Source: Kudoa neothunni (Eukaryota; Cnidaria). From it: a stretch of DNA of 64,000 nucleotides. The notes under the pieces were generated by a model that was not told the origin of the DNA, did no database searches, and saw nothing but the letters and a program-made list of their open reading frames with translations. Position 1 is the stretch's first letter. The number at the start of each line of letters is the position of its first letter. This document shows positions 63,213 through 64,000 of this stretch, piece after piece. Made by a program: the position numbers and the translations under genes. The DNA lies in NCBI GenBank assembly GCA_964304625.1, contig OZ199838.1:1116001-1180000 (forward strand). The letters are read 5' to 3'.

Positions 63213-64000
<788 letters not shown>

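Overview
The window looks like nuclear DNA of a small, derived metazoan with a very AT-rich genome. Coding sequence is split by short GT-AG introns, mostly 39-65 bp. The conserved genes are animal genes (huntingtin, an ADCK1-type mitochondrial kinase-like protein, two long-chain acyl-CoA synthetases, actin). The DNA transposons are animal-type (Merlin, pogo/Tigger, piggyBac). Gene order shows no operons. The combination fits a reduced parasitic animal such as an orthonectid, but that is inference and nothing in the sequence proves the species.

Layout. 1-920: no gene seen. 921-5576: a Merlin-type DNA transposon with about 280-bp terminal inverted repeats and a broken transposase; a pogo/Tigger-like transposon (3150-5033) is inserted inside it. 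5776-8675 (+): a ten-exon gene for a roughly 831-residue type I membrane protein built from tandem cysteine-bearing, fibronectin-III-like modules, whose first seven introns are all phase 1. 8676-15470: long gene-poor AT-rich DNA. About 15.47-28.76 kb (+): a huntingtin orthologue colinear with the vertebrate protein and without a polyglutamine tract. 28.8-31.45 kb: two small membrane-protein genes on the minus strand, one of them tentative. 31.5-36.3 kb: mostly gene-poor, with one weak minus-strand candidate. 36461-38953 (+): an ADCK1-like UbiB-family gene. 39-44.8 kb: gene-poor DNA with a piggyBac transposase tail and a degraded Tigger fragment. 44791-47665 (+) and 56876-59739 (-): two paralogous long-chain acyl-CoA synthetases pointing at each other. 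The 9.2 kb between them holds repeats, a tRNA-derived SINE candidate, a TTAA-bounded MITE candidate and an unidentified broken coding stretch. 59.7-63.3 kb: gene-poor. 63290-64000 (+): actin, intronless as far as visible, running off the window, with a perfect CArg-box sequence 67 bp upstream of its start codon.

The host genes do not form a pathway. The two synthetases activate fatty acids on membranes, ADCK1 acts in mitochondria, huntingtin is a HEAT-repeat scaffold and actin is cytoskeletal. The most distinctive items are the phase-1 module gene, the nested transposons, the synthetase pair with apparent +1 shifts in otherwise well-conserved coding sequence, and GC-only palindromes resembling NRF1 sites scattered through AT-rich DNA and sometimes sitting at gene starts.
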